A DNA stretch of 64,000 nt from Pseudoalteromonas arctica A 37-1-2 (GCF_000238395.3 NZ_CP011025.1:1798001-1862000); one strand, 5' to 3'. Shown: positions 29,005-39,135, counted from the first letter of the stretch. A program made the numbers and translations. The notes: generated from the letters alone by a model not told the origin.

Positions 29005-29532
29005 TTAGTCAGCTAATTCACTTAAACACATTTCTTCATATACTTGAGCAGACCATGCTTTGACACGTTGTTCAGTAAGCTCTGGTTGACGGTCTTCGTC
29101 GATACCCAAACCTACAAAATGCTTATCATCAGCCATGCCTTTAGATGCTTCAAAGTCATAGCTTTCGCTCGGCCAATGACCAACAACAATAGCGCCACGT
29201 TCAGTAACGATATCGTTGATCATGCCCATCGCATCTAAAAAGTACTCAGCGTAATCTTCTTGGTCTCCACAACCAAAAATAGCAACAAGTTTACCTTCAA
29301 AGTCTACTTCTTCAAGTTCTGGAAAAAAGTCATCCCAGTCACATTGTGCTTCGCCGTAGTACCAAGTAGGGATACCGAATAAGATTAAATCAAATTCAGC
29401 AATCTCTTCTTTAGAGCTTTTTGCAATATCATGAACAGCCACTAGCTTTTTACCCAATTCTTTTTGGATCATTTTTGCTACGTGTTCTGTGTTACCTGTG
29501 TCACTTCCGAAAAAAATGCCTACACTTGCCAT
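29005..29532 (-). CDS. fldA: Flavodoxin FldA
   Basis: FMN-containing low-potential electron carrier, 175 residues (E. coli FldA 176). Phosphate-binding loop GIFFGSDTGNTEHVAKMI (about 5-22) is textbook. FMN-contacting loops PTWYYGEAQCDWDDF and FGCGDQEDYAEYF follow, and the long-chain insertion is present. In E. coli it donates electrons to anaerobic and radical-SAM enzymes and is Fe-responsive. Located between ybfE and fur in the same order as E. coli. Confidence 0.97.
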   Translation of the reverse strand: MASVGIFFGSDTGNTEHVAKMIQKELGKKLVAVHDIAKSSKEEIAEFDLILFGIPTWYYGEAQCDWDDFFPELEEVDFEGKLVAIFGCGDQEDYAEYFLDAMGMINDIVTERGAIVVGHWPSESYDFEASKGMADDKHFVGLGIDEDRQPELTEQRVKAWSAQVYEEMCLSELAD

Positions 29533-29546
29533 GGATTTAAAACCTT

Positions 29547-29825
29547 TTATGTATCAATAGCCAATCTTTCTTGTAAAATCGTTTCAATCAGCGCACTGCG
29601 GCTAATATTTTGTGCATCTGCCATATCACTCAATGCTTGATATAACTGCGATGAAACTTTAAATTCAACACGCTTTAAGCCACGTGCTTTATCTCTTTTT
29701 ATTTGATTACGTTTATTTACCTTTAACTGCATATCCCGTGAAAGGGGATTGGTTTTAGGTCTGCCTGGGCGTTTTTCGTATTCAAATAAATCGAGTGTAG
29801 TTCTATCTGTTTCTGACTTCGCCAT
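29547..29825 (-). CDS. ybfE: YbfE-like ribbon-helix-helix protein
   Basis: From ATG 29825 the protein has 92 residues and matches E. coli YbfE, a small LexA-regulated protein. Shared blocks: TDRTTLDLFEYEKRPGRPKT and NPLSRDMQLKVNKRNQIKRDK. The C-terminal half (RVEFKVSSQLYQALSDMADAQN...ALIETIL) has the pattern of a CopG/Arc ribbon-helix-helix, suggesting DNA binding. The frame is open nine codons further upstream, but the ATG used here has AGG six bases ahead and gives the family N-terminus. I found no clear LexA box upstream. Its start lies just beyond the DUF2788 stop, so it is co-transcribed with that gene and fldA. Confidence 0.88.
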   Translation of the reverse strand: MAKSETDRTTLDLFEYEKRPGRPKTNPLSRDMQLKVNKRNQIKRDKARGLKRVEFKVSSQLYQALSDMADAQNISRSALIETILQERLAIDT

Positions 29826-29827
29826 GC

Positions 29828-30049
29828 TTAACCTACACCTGCGCCTTGCCAAAATACTTGAATAAGACCTTTAGCAATAAAGCCTGAACAACCTAAAAAG
29901 AGCACGCCCCAGACAATGTATTGTCCGAACTTAGGCACATTGCCACTTTTTAGTACGTCTTTAATTGCCATGCCGATGAATATGAAAATACCGGCTAAGC
30001 CAAAATACAACCCTAGGGTATCAAATTCGTTAATTAACTGACTGACCAT
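29828..30049 (-). CDS. DUF2788 small membrane protein
   Basis: 73-residue inner-membrane protein with two transmembrane helices (about residues 13-30 and 45-64) and a short basic connector (KDVLKSGNVPKFGQ). It fits family DUF2788; function unknown. ATG at 30049 with AAGG about eight bases upstream is preferred to the TTG one codon earlier. It is inserted between ybfF and ybfE, a position where E. coli has no such gene. The stop is two bases before the ybfE ATG. Confidence 0.8.
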   Translation of the reverse strand: MVSQLINEFDTLGLYFGLAGIFIFIGMAIKDVLKSGNVPKFGQYIVWGVLFLGCSGFIAKGLIQVFWQGAGVG

Positions 30050-30080
30050 CAACGTATAACCTTTAAATTAAACGGCGCGT

Positions 30081-30089
30081 ACTATAGCA
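30081..30089 (-). promoter_or_regulatory. Extended -10 upstream of DUF2788-ybfE-fldA
   Basis: On the minus strand TGCTATAGT reads as an extended -10 (TGnTATAnT) about 32 bases before the DUF2788 ATG. No clear -35 is seen, which is usual for extended -10 promoters. Confidence 0.4.
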
Positions 30090-30144
30090 TATAATTATTC
30101 ATATATTTAGTGCGCAAAATCAAAAACACGCGATTAAAATTGCT

Positions 30145-30912
30145 TTAAACCGCAGTTAAAAAGTCGTTTATCGCTTTATTTACAGCAAGTGGCTTTTGAG
30201 CATGAAGCCAATGGCCTGCGCCATGAATTATTTTAGCCTTGGTATTTTTAAAGCGAGCTTTAATTGCAGTACGATGCTCGGGCAAAATATAGTCAGAATC
30301 ATTACCTTTAATGAAAAGAGTATCGCATAAGCAAGAATTGTTTTCATTAACATTGGATGTGATTGTAGAATATTTTTCGTCAAGCACATCTAAGTTAAAT
30401 CGCCATGCAAAATGACCTTCCTCATTTTTAGCGAGGCTTTTAAGTAGAAACTGTCGAACTCCCAGTTCTTCTATATAAGGCTGCATAATTGCATCAGCTT
30501 GTTTTCTATCGTCTATTGATTGTGCTGAAACCGCTTTTAATGCCTGTAATATTTTTGTGTGCCGAGCAGGGTAACTAACAGGTGCTATATCAAGTACAAC
30601 AAGCTTATTTACAAGTTCAGGATGTGTAAGCGCTAATTCCATTGCCACTTTACCACCCATAGAATGCCCAACTAAATGTGCTTTATCTATGTTCAAATGT
30701 GCTAATAACTCAACAATATCTTGTGCCATTGCTGGGTAGTTCATTTCGTTGCTATGCGGAGAAAGCCCGTGGTTACGTAAATCGACGTTAATAACAGTAA
30801 AGTGTTCACTTAATGGTTTTGCTATTACATTTAGGTTTTCTAATGATCCAAAAAGCCCATGTATCAAAATAACATTAGGACCTTGCCCTTGTTGCTTGTA
30901 ATTTAACTGCAT
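30145..30912 (-). CDS. ybfF: Alpha/beta hydrolase YbfF
   Basis: 255-residue esterase-type alpha/beta hydrolase, orthologous to E. coli YbfF (254), a broad acyl/malonyl-CoA esterase by literature. Oxyanion segment ILIHGLFGS, VDLRNHGLSPH, nucleophile elbow VGHSMGGK (Ser about residue 90), and terminal histidine in HGAGHWLHAQKP. The open frame extends to 30966 but ATG 30912 has CAGGAGGCGGGT immediately upstream and gives the family N-terminus MQLNYKQQGQGPNV. Divergent from seqA, as in E. coli. Confidence 0.92.
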   Translation of the reverse strand: MQLNYKQQGQGPNVILIHGLFGSLENLNVIAKPLSEHFTVINVDLRNHGLSPHSNEMNYPAMAQDIVELLAHLNIDKAHLVGHSMGGKVAMELALTHPELVNKLVVLDIAPVSYPARHTKILQALKAVSAQSIDDRKQADAIMQPYIEELGVRQFLLKSLAKNEEGHFAWRFNLDVLDEKYSTITSNVNENNSCLCDTLFIKGNDSDYILPEHRTAIKARFKNTKAKIIHGAGHWLHAQKPLAVNKAINDFLTAV

Positions 30913-31084
30913 ACCCGCCTCCTGAAAATTTCGCCATAGTTTGCCGAGCATTGCTCTAAAAAGCAAAAAATACAGCGACTATTTATTAAATTGGGCTTTT
31001 GTTTGTTAAATCAACAACAATGAGGTAAATATTAATATGTTTACGGGAGTGCTTGTTGTAACTCGCATTTCTGATTGGTTTGGG

Positions 31085-31090
31085 TATAAT
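31085..31090 (+). promoter_or_regulatory. Candidate -10 hexamer for seqA
   Basis: A consensus TATAAT about 43 bases before the seqA ATG, in the ybfF-seqA divergent gap. A matching -35 at normal spacing is not evident, so only the -10 is proposed. Confidence 0.4.
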
Positions 31091-31132
31091 CACACGGGAG
31101 AAAAAAATGTGACCCGTAATGACAGGAAGAAC

Positions 31133-31729
31133 ATGAAACAAATCGACATAGACGACGAGTTATATCAATATATTGCTAGCAATACGCAAAGTATTGGTGA
31201 AAGTGCATCCACTATTTTACGTCGTTTATTAAATCTGAGCGGCGGCGAAATTCAAACCGCAAACGTAGAACTAACTCAAAATAATCAAACTGCGACTACG
31301 TCTACCGCCACATTAAAAAGCTCAGAGCCATCTGCTGCTGAGACTTCAAAAAAACAAACGCCTGTAGCTCACGCACCCGTGAAGCAAAAAAGCGATAATG
31401 TTTTTAATGTATTAAATAAAGAAGAGCTGGCAATGCAAAAAGGTGTTGTTGGACGCTTTTTGTTTATTTTAAGTGCATTTTACCGCACACATAAAACTGA
31501 TTTTTCTGCGGTATTAGACATAAAAGGGCGTGACCGTGTTTACTTTGCTACTAGTAAAGAAGCTTTAGTAAATAGCGGTAGTAGTATGAATCCTAAAAAC
31601 ATAACCGATAGTGAATATTGGGTTATGACTAATTCTAATACAACGCGTAAAAAAATGATGCTTCATGAAGTGGCTCTTTGCCTTGGATATAGTGCAGAGC
31701 AAGCTGAAAAAATTCGCGATTACCTGTAA
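31133..31729 (+). CDS. seqA: Negative regulator of replication initiation SeqA
   Basis: Binds hemimethylated GATC clusters and sequesters the origin. From ATG 31133 the protein has 198 residues (E. coli 181); the extra length lies in the Thr/Ser/Ala-rich linker. N-terminal oligomerisation domain MKQIDIDDELYQYIASNT and ESASTILRRLLNL (about 1-36). The C-terminal DNA-binding domain begins near residue 90 and holds SSMNPKNITDSEYWVMTNSN. AGGAAGA precedes the ATG; the frame is open 32 codons upstream but without family similarity. Implies Dam methylation in this organism. Confidence 0.93.
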   Translation: MKQIDIDDELYQYIASNTQSIGESASTILRRLLNLSGGEIQTANVELTQNNQTATTSTATLKSSEPSAAETSKKQTPVAHAPVKQKSDNVFNVLNKEELAMQKGVVGRFLFILSAFYRTHKTDFSAVLDIKGRDRVYFATSKEALVNSGSSMNPKNITDSEYWVMTNSNTTRKKMMLHEVALCLGYSAEQAEKIRDYL

Positions 31730-31738
31730 GGAAATATA

Positions 31739-33376
31739 ATGGCTATTCACTCAGGCGCAGGCAAAACTGCTCCACAATCGGCACTGGTTAACGTACCTAA
31801 ATTAGTATCTGCGTATTACTTAAATGAACCTGATCTTGAACAAAATCCAGAGCATTGTGTTGCCTTTGGTACCTCAGGCCACCGTGGTTGTTCTTACGAT
31901 GTTAAATTTAACGAATCACACATTTTAGCGATTACTCAGGCTATTTGTGATTACAGAAAACAAAATGACATATTTGGTCCGTTATTTTTAGGCAAAGACA
32001 CACACGCATTGAGTGAAGCCGCATTTAACTCGGCTATTGAAGTATTAGTTGCTAACGAAGTGCAAGTGATAACGCAAGAAGACGGTGATTTTACACCAAC
32101 GCCAGTTATCAGCCATTCCATAGTTAGCCACAATAAGCTACACCCAAATGAATTAGCAGACGGGATTGTTGTTACGCCTTCGCATAACCCTCCTGAAGAT
32201 GGTGGCTTTAAATACAACCCACCTAATGGCGGACCAGCAGATACCGACGTCACTAAATGGATTGAAGACAGAGCTAATCAACTTTTACTAGAAGATTTAG
32301 TTGAAGTTGAGTTATTCCCATTCGCTAAAGCATCGCGTTCTGGCTTTATCCGCTACGAAGATTTAATGACTCCTTATATTGATGACTTAGCAAATATCGT
32401 TAATTTAAAAGCAATTAGCGATGCAGGTATTAAAATTGGTATCGATCCACTAGGTGGTTCAGGCATCAACTTTTGGCCAGTCATTGCAAAAAAATATAAT
32501 TTAGATTTAACCGTAGTAAATGATGTTGTTGATCCACGTTTTGCTTTTATGCCACTTGATAAAGACGGCAAAATTCGTATGGATTGTTCATCACCTTATT
32601 CAATGGCAAATCTTATTGCACTAAAAGATGATTTTGATGTGTCTATTGGTAACGACCCTGACTACGATCGTCACGGTATTGTAACGCCAGATGGTTTAAT
32701 GAATCCAAACCACTTTTTAGCAGTGGCAATCGATTACTTACTTAAACACCGTGATTGGAATGAAACCGTAGAAATTGGTAAAACATTGGTTTCTAGCTCT
32801 ATGATCGACAAAGTAGCTGCTCGTAACAACCGTAAAGTTAAAGAAGTACCAGTAGGCTTTAAATGGTTTGTTGAAGGCTTAAGCAAAGGCAAGCTTGCCT
32901 TTGGTGGCGAAGAAAGCGCAGGTGCTGCATTCTTACGTTTTGATGGCTCTGTATGGTGTACAGATAAAGACGGCTTCATTATGGGTCTACTCGCTGCAGA
33001 AATACTTGCTGTGACAGGTAAAACGCCATCAACGCTTTATAAAGAATTAGAACAAGAGTTTGGTTCTCCAATTTATAAACGCCTAGATGCACCAGCCACA
33101 AGCGGTCAAAAATCACGTTTAAAAGCATTGAGTGCTTCTGATGTTAAAGCAGATACACTTGCTGGCGAGCCTATTTTGCAAAAATTGACTCATGCACCCG
33201 GTAACGATGCCGCCATTGGTGGTTTAAAAGTGGTCACTGAGAATGGCTGGTTTGCAGCGCGTCCATCAGGTACTGAAGATATTTATAAAATATACCTTGA
33301 ATCATTTAAAGGTGAAGAGCATTTAGCGTTACTTGAAAAAGAAGCTAAAAAGCTTGTAGATTCAGTTATAAGCTAA
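31739..33376 (+). CDS. pgm: Phosphoglucomutase (alpha-D-glucose)
   Basis: Interconverts glucose-1-P and glucose-6-P; 545 residues (E. coli Pgm 546). TSGHRG near residue 40-46, active phosphoserine motif [11 protein letters not shown] (about 143-153), metal loop DPDYDRHG (about 305), sugar-binding [10 protein letters not shown] (about 388), and phosphate-binding [12 protein letters not shown] (about 512). AAGGAAATATA before ATG, ten bases after seqA: the seqA-pgm pair is conserved with E. coli. Ends at a terminator. Confidence 0.97.
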   Translation: MAIHSGAGKTAPQSALVNVPKLVSAYYLNEPDLEQNPEHCVAFGTSGHRGCSYDVKFNESHILAITQAICDYRKQNDIFGPLFLGKDTHALSEAAFNSAIEVLVANEVQVITQEDGDFTPTPVISHSIVSHNKLHPNELADGIVVTPSHNPPEDGGFKYNPPNGGPADTDVTKWIEDRANQLLLEDLVEVELFPFAKASRSGFIRYEDLMTPYIDDLANIVNLKAISDAGIKIGIDPLGGSGINFWPVIAKKYNLDLTVVNDVVDPRFAFMPLDKDGKIRMDCSSPYSMANLIALKDDFDVSIGNDPDYDRHGIVTPDGLMNPNHFLAVAIDYLLKHRDWNETVEIGKTLVSSSMIDKVAARNNRKVKEVPVGFKWFVEGLSKGKLAFGGEESAGAAFLRFDGSVWCTDKDGFIMGLLAAEILAVTGKTPSTLYKELEQEFGSPIYKRLDAPATSGQKSRLKALSASDVKADTLAGEPILQKLTHAPGNDAAIGGLKVVTENGWFAARPSGTEDIYKIYLESFKGEEHLALLEKEAKKLVDSVIS

Positions 33377-33393
33377 CTTAATCTAATAATTTT

Positions 33394-33420
33394 AAAACGG
33401 CTGATTTATTCAGCCGTTTT
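33394..33420 (+). terminator. Terminator after pgm
   Basis: Stem AAAACGGCTGA (33394-33404), loop TTTAT, TCAGCCGTTTT (33410-33420), 18 bases after the pgm stop. Confidence 0.9.
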
Positions 33421-33497
33421 CGTTTCTATACCTTGTGTATTTATAAAAATATATGCATAAGAGTCTACTCTCACATTATTTTTAAAGGGCTTATTAT

Positions 33498-34550
33498 ATG
33501 TCAGCCAATCCATCTTACTTAAATGAATTAAAACAAACTGGCGACTTTTTAACGCTTAGTCGTGACAACGAATGGCATTTAGATGCAGGTGAGTTTGTTT
33601 TAGATAATGGGACTCGTGTAAATATACACGATACCGGAGTCATTGAGTTTCAACCTGCTGTTATAACGTCAAAAGATGTAGTTTATTCAAGCGCTGTACA
33701 CGGTAACGAAACTGCGCCAATTGAAATCTGTGATGCACTTATTAAACAAATTATAAAAGGCGAGCTGATACTTAAGCAGCGCGCTTTGTTTATTTACGGT
33801 AATCCACAATCAATTAATATTGGCCTGCGTTTTGTAGAAGAAAACTTAAATAGATTATTTAATGGTCACCATACAGTTGAAGGTGTACCAATGAATAATG
33901 AGCGAAACCGCGCTGCAAAGCTTGAGCAGTACGTAAGCGATTTTTATACACGTGGCGAGCAAGGCAGTACGCGATGTCATTACGACTTGCACACTGCAAT
34001 TAGAGGCTCTAAAAACGAAAAATTTGCTGTGTATCCATTTTTACATGGTAAGCCATGGAAAAAGTCGCAGCTACAATTTTTATTGAGTTGTGGTGTAAAT
34101 ACCGTGCTTATGATGAAATCTCCTGCAACAACATTTAGCTATTATTCGTCATTTATACACGGTGCTGATTCTTTTACGGTAGAGCTGGGTCAAGTTAAGC
34201 CATTTGGTCAAAACGATATGGCTCGCTTTGAAAAAACAAAGCAAACCTTAACTGCATTAATTAGTCAAAATGAAGTTAAATATCCTGAATTTAATGCAAA
34301 CGATTTTGAATTGTTTGCTGTCCATCGCACAATTAATAGAACGCAGAACGATTTTAGTTTTCCTTTTTCTGACGATGCCGAGAACTTTACTGGCTTTGCG
34401 AAAGGTGAACTACTTGCAACCGACGGTGATACAGCGATTTACGCTGACGTTGAAGGAGAGGCTATTATTTTTCCAAATGCGAGCGTAGCATTAGGGCAAA
34501 GAGCACTCCTTACTGTTATTCCAATGGATATTGATAGCAATTTCGTCTAA
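33498..34550 (+). CDS. astE: Succinylglutamate desuccinylase AstE
   Basis: Zinc metallohydrolase that releases succinate and glutamate, the last step of the arginine succinyltransferase pathway. 350 residues (E. coli AstE 322). Zinc-binding HGNETAPIE (about 69-77) and DLHTAIRGS with its histidine (about 163), plus [15 protein letters not shown] holding the catalytic glutamate. It is not next to astCADB here, so the rest of the pathway would lie elsewhere. Single gene with its own leader (121 bases after the pgm stop). An aspartoacylase-like enzyme with other substrate is a weaker alternative. Confidence 0.9.
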   Translation: MSANPSYLNELKQTGDFLTLSRDNEWHLDAGEFVLDNGTRVNIHDTGVIEFQPAVITSKDVVYSSAVHGNETAPIEICDALIKQIIKGELILKQRALFIYGNPQSINIGLRFVEENLNRLFNGHHTVEGVPMNNERNRAAKLEQYVSDFYTRGEQGSTRCHYDLHTAIRGSKNEKFAVYPFLHGKPWKKSQLQFLLSCGVNTVLMMKSPATTFSYYSSFIHGADSFTVELGQVKPFGQNDMARFEKTKQTLTALISQNEVKYPEFNANDFELFAVHRTINRTQNDFSFPFSDDAENFTGFAKGELLATDGDTAIYADVEGEAIIFPNASVALGQRALLTVIPMDIDSNFV

Positions 34551-34678
34551 TTTAACTCATCAGACCACTAGTAACTTAAAGTTAACTATATGTTTACTAT
34601 GAAGTAAAGTAACCGTATCGTTAACTTGCCACTTATTTAACCAGTATTTGCTTTTGTTTCGTCCCAGATCTGTTGAAT

Positions 34679-34704
34679 AACACTTTACGTTAACGTAAAG
34701 TGTT
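34679..34704. promoter_or_regulatory. 26-bp perfect palindrome upstream of bkd operon (LiuR-like operator)
   Basis: AACACTTTACGTT directly followed by its exact reverse complement AACGTAAAGTGTT. It ends 112 bases before the bkdA1 ATG. The core TTTACGTTAACGTAAA resembles, from memory, sites of LiuR, the MerR-family regulator of branched-chain amino-acid catabolism in gammaproteobacteria. The symmetry is certain; the regulator is inferred. Confidence 0.65.
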
Positions 34705-34815
34705 GGCAGCTTTAATTAAAGATAGTGCAGATGTTGCAAAGTTTAACCAGCAACAATCACCCACAATAATAATTTAAAGGGGCACTGTTTTACCGATAAC
34801 AAAAGAAGGTAGGTT

Positions 34816-36030
34816 ATGAGTAATCCAAATAACGTATCGCTGAATATTAACCACGAGCTTGAATTTATTGATGGTCAAGCACTTAATATTCCAACCCTTA
34901 GTATTTTAACTGAGGACGGCGACATTCATCCTAGTGCAACCGCACCTGACATTTCAAAACATACCGCTATTAAGTTATATGAAACAATGCGTTTTATACG
35001 TTTGTTAGATGAACGTATGCAAGGCGCGCAGCGCCAAGGCCGTGTTAGTTTTTATATGCAATGCCTAGGCGAAGAAGCCGCAGTTACAGCCTCTGCTGCT
35101 GCACTTGATCAAGACGATATGATCATGGCTCAATATCGTGAACAGGCAGCCCTGCATTATCGTGGCTTTACGCTTGATCAATTTATGAACCAAATGTTTT
35201 CAAATGAATTGGATTTAGGCAAAGGTCGTCAAATGCCAATTCACTATGGTTCTAAAGCGCTAAACTACATGACGATTTCATCGCCATTGGGTACGCAAAT
35301 ACCACAAGCAACGGGTTATGCATATGGCCAAAAAATAAAGCACATCGACGCTAAAACAGGCGAGCTTGCCAGCACAATTGATAATGTGACTATTTGTTAC
35401 TTTGGTGAAGGTGCTGCATCTGAAGGTGACTTTCATGCCGGTTTAAATATGGCCGCTGTTCACAGAGCGCCGGTTATATTTTTTGCACGTAATAACGGCT
35501 ATGCAATATCAACCCCTGCTGATGAGCAATTTAAAGGCGATGGTATTGCGTCGCGTGGTGTGGGTTATGGCATTAAAACAATTCGTGTTGATGGCACAGA
35601 TGCACTTGCTGTGTATGCGGCGACTAAAAAAGCACGCGAAATAGCCTCAACACAAGGTGAACCTGTACTTATTGAATCGATTGCTTATCGTTTGGGTGCG
35701 CACTCTACGTCAGACGATCCAAGTGGTTATCGCTCTAAAGATGAAGAAGCGAATCATCAAACGTGTCCTATTGATAAATTTAGAAAATGGCTGGTCAAGC
35801 AAGACTGGTTAAACGAAGAAGACGATATAAAAGCAAAAGAGTCGATTCGTGAAGAAATTTTAGCAGCGCTTAAACGTGCTGAAGTTGTTGCAAAGCCCGC
35901 TTTAGAAGAACTGGTATCTGACGTTTACGATACACCAATTCCACTATTGCAACGCCAGTACGAGCAACTAAAAGAACATATAAAACAGCATCCAGATGCT
36001 TACCCAGTAACCGCAGGGAGAATTAAGTAA
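34816..36030 (+). CDS. bkdA1: Branched-chain 2-oxoacid dehydrogenase E1 alpha
   Basis: Thiamine-diphosphate E1 alpha chain of the complex that oxidises the 2-oxoacids of Val, Leu and Ile; 404 residues. Family blocks: [54 protein letters not shown], ThDP/Mg motif [21 protein letters not shown]...RNNGYAIS, and phosphorylation-loop-like [27 protein letters not shown] precedes ATG. First gene of bkdA1-bkdA2-bkdB; its stop overlaps the bkdA2 start. Confidence 0.94.
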   Translation: MSNPNNVSLNINHELEFIDGQALNIPTLSILTEDGDIHPSATAPDISKHTAIKLYETMRFIRLLDERMQGAQRQGRVSFYMQCLGEEAAVTASAAALDQDDMIMAQYREQAALHYRGFTLDQFMNQMFSNELDLGKGRQMPIHYGSKALNYMTISSPLGTQIPQATGYAYGQKIKHIDAKTGELASTIDNVTICYFGEGAASEGDFHAGLNMAAVHRAPVIFFARNNGYAISTPADEQFKGDGIASRGVGYGIKTIRVDGTDALAVYAATKKAREIASTQGEPVLIESIAYRLGAHSTSDDPSGYRSKDEEANHQTCPIDKFRKWLVKQDWLNEEDDIKAKESIREEILAALKRAEVVAKPALEELVSDVYDTPIPLLQRQYEQLKEHIKQHPDAYPVTAGRIK

Positions 36031-37007
36031 TGGCTAAAATGAACATGCTCCACGCAATTAACTCTGCTCTCGATATTACGATGAATGAACACCCTCAAGC
36101 CTGTATTTTTGGTGAAGATGTTGGTTACTTCGGTGGTGTATTTAGAGCAACATCGGGCTTGCAAGAGAAGTACGGTAAACATCGTGTTTTTAATACGCCT
36201 TTAACCGAGCAAGGTATTTTAGGTTTTGCTAATGGTTTAGCAGCTTTTGGTGCGCCTGCATTGGCAGAAATTCAATTTGCGGATTATATTTTCCCAGCGT
36301 TTGATCAAATAGTAAATGAAGCCGCTAAATTTCGTTATCGCAGTGGTAATGAATTTAATGTGGGTAACTTAACTATTCGTACACCTTATGGTGGCGGTAT
36401 TGCTGGTGGTTTATACCATTCACAATCACCCGAAGCCTATTTTGCGCACACACCGGGTTTGAAAGTAGTTGTACCGCGTAACCCTTATCAAGCTAAAGGT
36501 TTATTACGTGCATCAATTAAAGACGATAACCCGGTCATATTTTTTGAGCCTAAGCGTTTATATCGTGCATCAATTGGCGAAGTGCCAGAAGAAGATTATA
36601 GTATTGAATTAGGCACGGCTGAAGTAGTGCAAGAGGGGGCTGATATTACGCTTTTAGCGTGGGGTGCTCAAATGGAGATTATTGAAGATGTAGCAAAGCA
36701 AGCAAGTGAGCAAGGTATAAGCTGTGAAGTTATTGATCTTCGTAGTATTTTACCATGGGATGTTGAAACGATTGCTAAATCGGTTATTAAAACCGGCCGT
36801 TTAATCGTGAGTCATGAAGCGCCTATAACCAATGGCTTTGGTGCAGAGATAGCCGCGACAATACAACAAGAGTGTTTCTTGCATTTAGAGTCGCCAATTT
36901 TACGTGTATGTGGTCTAGATACGCCATACCCGCTGGCACTTGAAAAAGAATACGTACCGGATGCACTAAAAGTGTTGGCTGCAATTAAACAATCAATGGA
37001 TTTTTAG
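36030..37007 (+). CDS. bkdA2: Branched-chain 2-oxoacid dehydrogenase E1 beta
   Basis: E1 beta subunit, 325 residues, transketolase-like. Motifs: [15 protein letters not shown] (about 28-42), [40 protein letters not shown], and [21 protein letters not shown]-terminal domain with [14 protein letters not shown] and [18 protein letters not shown] overlaps the bkdA1 TAA by one base. Forms the alpha2beta2 E1 with BkdA1. Confidence 0.94.
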   Translation: MAKMNMLHAINSALDITMNEHPQACIFGEDVGYFGGVFRATSGLQEKYGKHRVFNTPLTEQGILGFANGLAAFGAPALAEIQFADYIFPAFDQIVNEAAKFRYRSGNEFNVGNLTIRTPYGGGIAGGLYHSQSPEAYFAHTPGLKVVVPRNPYQAKGLLRASIKDDNPVIFFEPKRLYRASIGEVPEEDYSIELGTAEVVQEGADITLLAWGAQMEIIEDVAKQASEQGISCEVIDLRSILPWDVETIAKSVIKTGRLIVSHEAPITNGFGAEIAATIQQECFLHLESPILRVCGLDTPYPLALEKEYVPDALKVLAAIKQSMDF

Positions 37008-37015
37008 GGGTTACC

Positions 37016-38599
37016 ATGGCTAAAGATTTTATATTACCCGATATTGGTGAAGGCATTGTTGAATGCGAAGTAGTTGAATGGCTAGTACAAGAAGGCGATA
37101 CCGTATCTGAAGATCAACCAATTTGCGATGTTATGACAGACAAAGCATTAGTACAAATTCCGGCAGTGCATGATGGCGTTATTTCAAAGCTATATTATCT
37201 AAAAGGTGAGATTGCTAAAGTACATGCCCCTTTATTCGCTATGGATGTAGCAGGTGAAAGCATTAGCAATGAAGTAGTACAAGAGCCAGTACAAGCTGAA
37301 AATAAAACTAATGATGCAGCTGATGTGGTTGAGGACTTTATATTACCGGATATTGGTGAAGGTATTGTTGAGTGTGAGATTGTTGATTGGTTAGTTGCTG
37401 AAGGCGACGAAATAGAAGAAGACCAAGCGGTTTGTGACGTAATGACCGACAAAGCATTAGTACAAATTCCGGCAAAATATACAGGCACAGTAAAAAAACT
37501 ATATTACCAAAAAGGCGAAATAGCAAAAGTACATAGCCCGTTGTTTCAAATGACAATTGCAGGCAGTGCAGCAAAACCAAATGTTGATATAAACCAAGCG
37601 GTCGTAAAGGCTCAAACTAATGCCGTCGCTGAAAAAGTTGCCCCTGTTAAAACGCAGCAAGCTGCTAAAGTTATCAATCAAAAAGCGGTTGCATCACCTG
37701 CGGTTCGTCGTAAAGCACGTGAACTAGATGTTGATTTAACCTGTGTACCAGGTAGTGGTAAAAATGGACGTATTTACAAGCAAGATATTGAAGAGTTTGT
37801 AAAAGGCGAAGTGCCAAATACTATTGATACTTCACCGCTTAATAGCGATGCTTCTCAAAGTGCAGTACAAAACCAAACACAGAATCAAAGCGGTGGCGTA
37901 CGAGTAGAGCAAATTAAAGGCATTAAAGCGGCCATGGCCAAGCAAATGGTAGCTTCGGTTTCAACTATTCCGCACTTTACGTTTAGTGATGAAATAGACT
38001 TAACACAGCTTATAGCTTTGCGTAGCGCTTTAAAAGAGCAGTACAAAGCACAAGGCGTTAAGCTCACCATGATGCCATTTTTTGTAAAAGCACTCTCGCT
38101 AGCAATGAAAGAGTACCCTGTACTTAATTCTAAAGTGAACGATGAATGCTCAGAGCTTACCTATTATAACGATCATAATATCGGTATAGCGGTTGATTCT
38201 AAAATTGGCTTGTTAGTGCCTAATATTAAATCGTGCCAGAGTAAGAGCATTGTTGATGTGGCAAATGATTTAACCCGCTTAACTCATTCAGCGCGAGAAG
38301 GCCGTGTTGCACCCGATGATTTAAAAGGTGGGACAATTAGCATCTCTAACATTGGTGCTATTGGCGGCACTATCGCGTCCCCTATAATTAATAAACCAGA
38401 AGTGGCTATTGTTGCGCTTGGTAAATTACAGTATTTACCGCGTTTTGACGAAAGTGGGCAGGTTGTGAGTAAAGCTATTATGCAAGTGAGTTGGTCTGGG
38501 GATCATCGTGTTATTGATGGGGGCACTATTGCTCGTTTTAATAATTTATGGAAATCGTACTTAGAAAATCCATCAGCAATGATGATGGCTATGAGTTAA
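37016..38599 (+). CDS. bkdB: Branched-chain 2-oxoacid dehydrogenase E2, two lipoyl domains
   Basis: Dihydrolipoyl acyltransferase core, 527 residues. Two lipoyl domains: about residues 3-80 (lipoyl Lys 43 in MTDKALVQIP) and about 107-185 (Lys 146, the same motif). Each starts DFILPDIGEGIVECE. A peripheral-subunit-binding domain (ASPAVRRKARELDVDLTCV..GSGKNGRI, about 226-260) and catalytic domain follow, ending in the active motif SWSGDHRVIDGGTIARF. No lpd gene follows, so E3 must come from elsewhere. Many bacterial BkdB proteins have a single lipoyl domain. Confidence 0.93.
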   Translation: MAKDFILPDIGEGIVECEVVEWLVQEGDTVSEDQPICDVMTDKALVQIPAVHDGVISKLYYLKGEIAKVHAPLFAMDVAGESISNEVVQEPVQAENKTNDAADVVEDFILPDIGEGIVECEIVDWLVAEGDEIEEDQAVCDVMTDKALVQIPAKYTGTVKKLYYQKGEIAKVHSPLFQMTIAGSAAKPNVDINQAVVKAQTNAVAEKVAPVKTQQAAKVINQKAVASPAVRRKARELDVDLTCVPGSGKNGRIYKQDIEEFVKGEVPNTIDTSPLNSDASQSAVQNQTQNQSGGVRVEQIKGIKAAMAKQMVASVSTIPHFTFSDEIDLTQLIALRSALKEQYKAQGVKLTMMPFFVKALSLAMKEYPVLNSKVNDECSELTYYNDHNIGIAVDSKIGLLVPNIKSCQSKSIVDVANDLTRLTHSAREGRVAPDDLKGGTISISNIGAIGGTIASPIINKPEVAIVALGKLQYLPRFDESGQVVSKAIMQVSWSGDHRVIDGGTIARFNNLWKSYLENPSAMMMAMS

Positions 38600-38622
38600 T
38601 AGCTAAATTGTTAATATGTAAT

Positions 38623-38648
38623 AAAAACCAGCTTTTAGCTGGTTTTTT
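38623..38648 (+). terminator. Terminator of bkd operon
   Basis: Stem AAAAACCAGCT (38623-38633), loop TTT, AGCTGGTTTTT (38637-38647) running into a T-tract. Confidence 0.9.
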
Positions 38649-38748
38649 GTTTTAATTTGAGCTGTTTTTAATTAAGATACAAATGTTACTAAAAAGTAAT
38701 TAGATTAACCCCGTTAGGGAATATAAAAAATAACACTAAGGAAATTTC

Positions 38749-39114
38749 ATGGAACATTATATGAACGCGTTGCGTAGCTACGCAGATTTTTCAGGCCGTA
38801 ATCGTCGTAAAGCATATTGGATGTTTATATTATTTAACTTCATTTTTTCAGTAGTTTGTAATGCGATTGATGGTGTACTAGGTACAATGTTCATTGGCTC
38901 TATTTATAGCTTAGCGCTATTAATTCCTGGCTTAAGTGCGGGTGCACGTCGTCTTCATGACACAGGCCGTTCAGGCTGGTGGCAGTTACTTTGGTTAGTA
39001 CCAATCATCGGTTGGATTGTTTTAATTGTTTTTCTTGCGCAAGATTCGCACGAAGGCGAGAACGATTTTGGTCCAAATCCAAAAGAATTAGCAGCAGAAC
39101 CAACTACTGTATAA
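38749..39114 (+). CDS. DUF805 family membrane protein
   Basis: 121-residue inner-membrane protein of the DUF805 (YhaH-like) family. It has the N-terminal signature ALRSYADFSGRNRRKAYWMF, three to four hydrophobic helices, and the family motif GARRLHDTGRSGWWQLLWLVPIIG (about 65-88), ending in an acidic-polar tail ENDFGPNPK. Function unknown. AAGGAAATTTC precedes the ATG; it is a single gene between two terminators. Confidence 0.9.
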   Translation: MEHYMNALRSYADFSGRNRRKAYWMFILFNFIFSVVCNAIDGVLGTMFIGSIYSLALLIPGLSAGARRLHDTGRSGWWQLLWLVPIIGWIVLIVFLAQDSHEGENDFGPNPKELAAEPTTV

Positions 39115-39135
39115 GTAAGAATAACTTAACATGTT

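Noticed and set aside
30050..30144. LexA box ahead of the DUF2788-ybfE-fldA genes
   Set aside because: Expected from the E. coli description of YbfE, but I found no CTGT-N8-ACAG in this gap.
33421..33497. ArgR box upstream of astE
   Set aside because: GCATAAGAGT has only loose similarity to one ArgR half-site and lacks a partner at proper spacing.
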